DNA from: Candidatus Saccharimonadota bacterium
GTDB lineage: Bacteria; Patescibacteriota; Saccharimonadia; Saccharimonadales; Saccharimonadaceae
Length of the DNA stretch: 64,000 nt
Assembly (NCBI GenBank): GCA_017460065.1
Contig: JAFUBT010000002.1
Span: forward strand, 163,469 to 227,468
Reading direction: 5' to 3'
Positions 60,551-64,000 of the stretch are shown piece after piece. The notes beneath the pieces are model-generated. The model was not told where the DNA came from. It saw only the letters and a list, made by a program, of their open reading frames with translations, and searched no databases. The stretch's first letter is position 1. The number at the start of each line of letters is the position of its first letter. A program made the position numbers and the translations under genes.

Positions 60551-62944
60551 ATGGAGAGATTTTTTGATTACTTTGCGCCCACGCGCTATGATTTGGATTT
60601 GTGCATTAATGACCGCAAAACAAAACTGGACGGCCACGTCATCATTGACGGCAAGGCTAAGGCCGAAACCATCAAACTACATTCCGTAGATTTAGATATT
60701 CGAGAATTGTTAGTCGATGGCGAAAAGCACAGTTTTCAGCAAAACAAAAATTCGCTCGCCATCAAGCATCTAGCGCCCGGTTCGCATCGCATCGAAATTA
60801 AGTATCAGGCACTCATCAAAGACAACATGGAAGGCGCGTATCTTTCCAAGTATCAGCTCGACGGCGAAGAGCACCGCATTGTCGTAACTCAATTCGAATC
60901 TCATTACGCTCGCCAGTGCTTTCCTTGCGTCGATGAGCCGCTCGCGAAGGCGACTTTTCGACTGAAACTGAGCTCTCTACAGACTGACACTATTATTTCC
61001 AACATGCCGCCAAAGTTTAGCGTCACACAGGACGGTCGCAAGACCATCGAGTTCGAGGAAACGCCGCGTATGTCGACCTATCTTCTGGCTTTTGCGGCTG
61101 GCGAGTTAGTATCTTATGCGACACAGTCGCGACACGGTGTCGCAATCACCGCCTATGCCGGCCTACATCAAACGGTTGATTCTCTAAAATATTCTGCGCA
61201 TTTTGCTGCGGAGGTGCTAGATTTCTATGATGACTTATTCAAGACGGCCTACCCATTACCCAAGCTGGATTTACTGGCTTTGCCAGATTTTGAGGCTGGC
61301 GCCATGGAAAACTGGGGGCTGACCACCTATCGCGAAATCGCCATGCTTGCCGACGACAAGTCCGCCATCGACCAAAAACTCTACGTCGACTTGGTCATTG
61401 CGCACGAACTATCGCATATGTGGTTTGGCGATTTGGTGACGATGGCCTGGTGGGATGATCTGTGGCTGAACGAATCTTTCGCAAATATGATCGAGATTTA
61501 CGCTGTAGACAAACTGCACCCAGAGTTGGGCGCTTGGGATGAATTTGCCGCCACCACGGTGCAACTGGCACTAGGCAGGGATTGTCTGCCGGACGTACAG
61601 CCAGTCAAGGTCGATGTTGCCAATGTTAGTGATATTGAAAACCTCTTTGATGGCGCAATTGTTTACAGTAAAGGCGCACGGCTACTTTTGATGCTGATGC
61701 GGACGATGGGCGAACGGAAATTTTTTGCCGGCATCGCGGATTATTTCCAGAAATTTGCCTATGCCAATACGCAGGCTGACGACCTATGGCGCGCTCTAAC
61801 GCCGCACGCAGATTTTGACGTCAAAAAGTTTATGACGCCGTGGCTAACGCAGCCGGGCTATCCTGTTGTTATGGGCAAGCAGCAGAGCCGCTTCTTAGTC
61901 GCGGGACAGGACGATAGCTCCAAATATCCCATTCGTGACCTCCGCGATGATTTGTCGGGGCATTATTTAATCCAATTGTCCGATGAAGAATTGGCGCAGA
62001 AAATCGCCAAGTTTGATCAACTCAGCAAGGAGCAAAAGCTTCGCCTTATTATTGACCGTCGCCTTTTGGCAAAGACCTCGCGCCTCAGCGCGGCTAGTCT
62101 TCTGTCTCTCTTGCGATGCTATCGTCGAGAATGCGACGCTGTCACATGGGAGTTGTTGTCGGCGGCTATTAGTGATCTCAAGATATTTTTCGAAACCAAT
62201 ACGCCAGAAGAGACCCAGTTCAAGGCTTATGTCGGACAGCTGGCCGATTATAACTATCGCCGTTTGGGGATTCACGCCAAGGCGGGGGAGCCGTTGGGCG
62301 ATACGCGTTTGCGGCCAATCATTATGGCGCTCAAACGCTATGCCGGCGATCGAGCCTTCTTTGACCGTGTTGTGCAAGCGTATCGTGATGTGCCACTTGA
62401 GCAGATTGACCCGAACTTCCGTTGGGTGGTGCTGGCGGTTTTGAGTAATCAAAACAGCGACTTAGCAGCAAAATATTTCGCGCTTTATAAAACCAGCCAC
62501 AACGTGGTGCTAAAAAATGACCTGATGGATGCCATTACCCTTACTAAAGACCGGACTTTGGCGGCCGAATTTTTCGCGGCGTTGAAGACTGGCGAAATTC
62601 GTCCACAAGATCGTTTATTCTTCTTTGTGCGCTTGATGCGCAATCGTCACCTGCGCCAAGCCAGTCTTGACTGGTTCTACGCGAATTGGTCTTGGCTCAA
62701 AGACGCCGAGGGGAGTAAAACCGCTCCCGACTACCCCCGCTATATTGCCGGCACCATTACTCAGAGCGCGGACGCCGCACAATATCGCGGATTTTTCCAA
62801 GCCTATCGCCAAAATCCTGCTTTTGCGCGCAACATTAAAATCGGTCTCGCCGAAATCGATGCTCGCTTACGACTAATTGAGGCTGACCGTAATAATATAT
62901 ATGCCGCATTAGCGCAAGAAGTCCAATCTGTAAAAATCTCGTAA
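60551..62944 (+). CDS. M1-family zinc aminopeptidase
   Basis: A 797-residue aminopeptidase N-type enzyme. FEAGAMENWGLTTYREIAML is the GAMEN substrate motif, and VIAHELSHMWFGDLVTMAWW, DDLWLNESFANMIEIYA gives HExxH-x18-E for zinc. An N-terminal beta domain (YDLDLCINDRKTKLDGHVII) and a C-terminal ERAP1-like helical domain (RWVVLAVLSNQNSDLAAKYF) complete it, as in tricorn-interacting factor F3-like members. No signal peptide, so it acts on peptides inside the cell, useful in an organism that imports amino acids. TAAACT (60539-60544) lies six bases before the ATG. Confidence 0.93.
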   Translation: MERFFDYFAPTRYDLDLCINDRKTKLDGHVIIDGKAKAETIKLHSVDLDIRELLVDGEKHSFQQNKNSLAIKHLAPGSHRIEIKYQALIKDNMEGAYLSKYQLDGEEHRIVVTQFESHYARQCFPCVDEPLAKATFRLKLSSLQTDTIISNMPPKFSVTQDGRKTIEFEETPRMSTYLLAFAAGELVSYATQSRHGVAITAYAGLHQTVDSLKYSAHFAAEVLDFYDDLFKTAYPLPKLDLLALPDFEAGAMENWGLTTYREIAMLADDKSAIDQKLYVDLVIAHELSHMWFGDLVTMAWWDDLWLNESFANMIEIYAVDKLHPELGAWDEFAATTVQLALGRDCLPDVQPVKVDVANVSDIENLFDGAIVYSKGARLLLMLMRTMGERKFFAGIADYFQKFAYANTQADDLWRALTPHADFDVKKFMTPWLTQPGYPVVMGKQQSRFLVAGQDDSSKYPIRDLRDDLSGHYLIQLSDEELAQKIAKFDQLSKEQKLRLIIDRRLLAKTSRLSAASLLSLLRCYRRECDAVTWELLSAAISDLKIFFETNTPEETQFKAYVGQLADYNYRRLGIHAKAGEPLGDTRLRPIIMALKRYAGDRAFFDRVVQAYRDVPLEQIDPNFRWVVLAVLSNQNSDLAAKYFALYKTSHNVVLKNDLMDAITLTKDRTLAAEFFAALKTGEIRPQDRLFFFVRLMRNRHLRQASLDWFYANWSWLKDAEGSKTAPDYPRYIAGTITQSADAAQYRGFFQAYRQNPAFARNIKIGLAEIDARLRLIEADRNNIYAALAQEVQSVKIS

Positions 62945-62951
62945 AAAAGCC

Positions 62952-63194
62952 TTGCATCAGAAAGAAATTTGCTGTACAATAGTATTCAGTTTTTAAGCAA
63001 GTTCGCTTGATTATTTATGAACCTCTGCTCACGTCAGATAAATGCGAGGAAGAATAACTATATTTTCAGCCCGCGAGAAATTTGTCGGTTAACAATTTGA
63101 TGACAACATAGGAAATTAAATTGGCGGTATCGACTCTTTGAGTCGTACCAAACTGTAATTGAGTATCAATTACTAGTTAAGTCAATGCATAAAA
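62952..63194 (+). promoter_or_regulatory. rRNA-type promoter and leader of the 23S gene
   Basis: TTGCAT (62952-62957), 17 bases ending TTTGCTG, TACAAT (62975-62980), right behind the aminopeptidase gene. The leader of about 200 nt has small hairpins, AAGC/GCTT near 62995-63008 and GGTATCGACTC/GAGTCGTACC (63123-63148). No 16S or tRNA lies in it. The 23S gene therefore has its own promoter. Confidence 0.75.
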
Positions 63195-64000
63195 AGGTAC
63201 ATAAGGGCACTGATAGTGGATGCCTTGACATTTGCAACCGATGAAGGCCGTAGAACTCTGCGATAAGCTTCGGGGAACTGAGAACAAGTTTTGATCCGGA
63301 GATTGCCGAATGGGGAAACCTAATACGAGTCATGTCGTATTGCCGTTAGCTGAACACATAGGCTAATGTGACGGGAACCAGCCGAACTGAATCATCTTAG
63401 TAGGTTGAGGAAGAGAAAGTAACCAACGATTCCGAAAGTAGTGGCGAGCGAAATTGGAACAGTCCAAACCTCAAGATAACCATACGGGTTTACGCCCAGA
63501 GTTATTAGGGGTGTTGCGTGTTTAGATAATTTTTATGCCAAGCAGTTAAGTAATTGACCGTTTGGCATAAAAACCGACAGCGTAAACTGAGCGGATAAGT
63601 TTCTTAGTTGTTAGCGGAAGCGTTTGGAATGACGCGCCAAAGATGGTGAAAGCCCAGTATGCGAAAACAACTTTTGAACTTATATATCTTTTCACAAGTA
63701 GGACGGGGCACGAGAAACCCTGTTTGAATCCGGCAGGACCACCTGCCAAGACTAAATATTGCAAATGATCGATAGCGAACTAGTACAGTGATGGAAAGGT
63801 GAAAAGAACCCCGGGAGGGGAGTGAAATAGATCCTGAAACTCAGTGCCTACAAGGTGTCGGAGCCCGTAAGGGTGACGGCGTGCTTTTTGTAGAACGATC
63901 CAGCGAGTTAATTTTGTCGGCGAGGCTAAGTCAAATGATGGAGCCACAGTGAAAGCGAGGGTTAATAGCCCGTCTAGTCGGCAGGATTAGACCCGAAACC
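63195..64000 (+). rRNA. 23S ribosomal RNA, 5' part, cut by window edge
   Basis: The first about 800 bases of 23S rRNA. Recognisable stretches include AGTGGATGCCTTGACA and GATGAAGGCCGTAGA near the 5' end, CGAATGGGGAAACC, GTAGTGGCGAGCGAA, and AGTACAGTGATGGAAAGGTG, AAAAGAACCCCGGGAGGGGA, TAGACCCGAAACC at the window edge. The mature 5' end is placed near 63195 by comparison with the E. coli start. One helix near 63530-63572 (TTTTTATGCCAA ... TTTGGCATAAAAA) looks like a lineage-specific extension. No intron is evident in this part. Confidence 0.96.

Noticed and set aside
62981..63194. A 16S end or tRNA in the leader of the 23S gene
   Set aside because: No anti-Shine-Dalgarno tail, no tRNA cloverleaf, and the preceding gene ends at 62944.
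63546..63764. Leftward open frame inside the 23S region
   Set aside because: It lies wholly within rRNA sequence.

Overview
The window reads as a chromosomal segment of a reduced, fermentative, host-associated bacterium. Candidatus Saccharibacteria (TM7, CPR/Patescibacteria) is the best guess. The reasons are the tight packing, core information genes mixed with many small membrane proteins of no known family, an energy module built on phosphoketolase, phosphotransacetylase and acetate kinase, an O-acetyltransferase, a TraX-like protein, GH57 with GT4, and no amino-acid biosynthesis. UGA works as a normal stop. The lineage is inferred from gene content, not from a search.

Layout. (1) 1-9.2 kb is an accessory, defence-like region: a C5 cytosine methyltransferase running off the left edge, a protein resembling the C-terminal half of Sau3AI, a DpnD/PcfM-like protein, an HxlR regulator with a DUF1848 protein and a degenerate metallo-beta-lactamase-fold protein, a KAP-type P-loop NTPase between two related gene tails, and a DUF262/HNH (GmrSD-like) protein. 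(2) 9.3-19.9 kb holds a PgeF/YfiH-like gene behind a leader able to form alternative hairpins, two Cna-B/SpaA-like surface proteins with NPxT-type anchors, a GNAT enzyme, a CDF transporter, tRNA-Pro, queH and rpmE. (3) 19.9-32 kb is housekeeping: serS-hpf-secA, an M16 peptidase, a small kinase, a methyltransferase, a TraX-like protein, dnaK under a CIRCE-like operator, rmuC and lepB. (4) 32-44 kb carries an HtrA protease, rpsB-tsf, an aquaporin-family protein, pheST, an FKBP and exonuclease I. (5) 44-53.5 kb carries an OatA-like acyltransferase, a short Pta, GH57 and GT4 enzymes and a heterodimeric-type ABC exporter. (6) 53.57-53.9 kb is an apparent unassigned structured RNA of about 320 nt. 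(7) 53.9-64 kb carries a Pif1-like helicase, tRNA-Trp, a DHH phosphoesterase, a phosphoketolase encoded as two overlapping genes, acetate kinase, an M1 aminopeptidase and a 23S rRNA gene with its own promoter and no adjacent 16S.

How genes work together. Phosphoketolase would make acetyl-phosphate, which acetate kinase turns into ATP plus acetate and Pta into acetyl-CoA. The GH57/GT4 pair suggests alpha-glucan turnover. SecA, LepB, HtrA and FKBP are part of the export and quality-control route that the surface proteins would use.

The most striking pattern crosses gene boundaries. About two dozen genes have a promoter -10 hexamer only about 6-11 nt (most often 6) before the start codon and no Shine-Dalgarno, as expected for leaderless mRNAs. 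A second promoter class, TTGAC(A/T)-N17-TATAAT with TGTGC directly before the -10, precedes long structured leaders or the candidate non-coding RNA. Every non-coding stretch longer than about 300 bases is described in the entries; the only one with little in it besides a gene remnant is 6657-7009.
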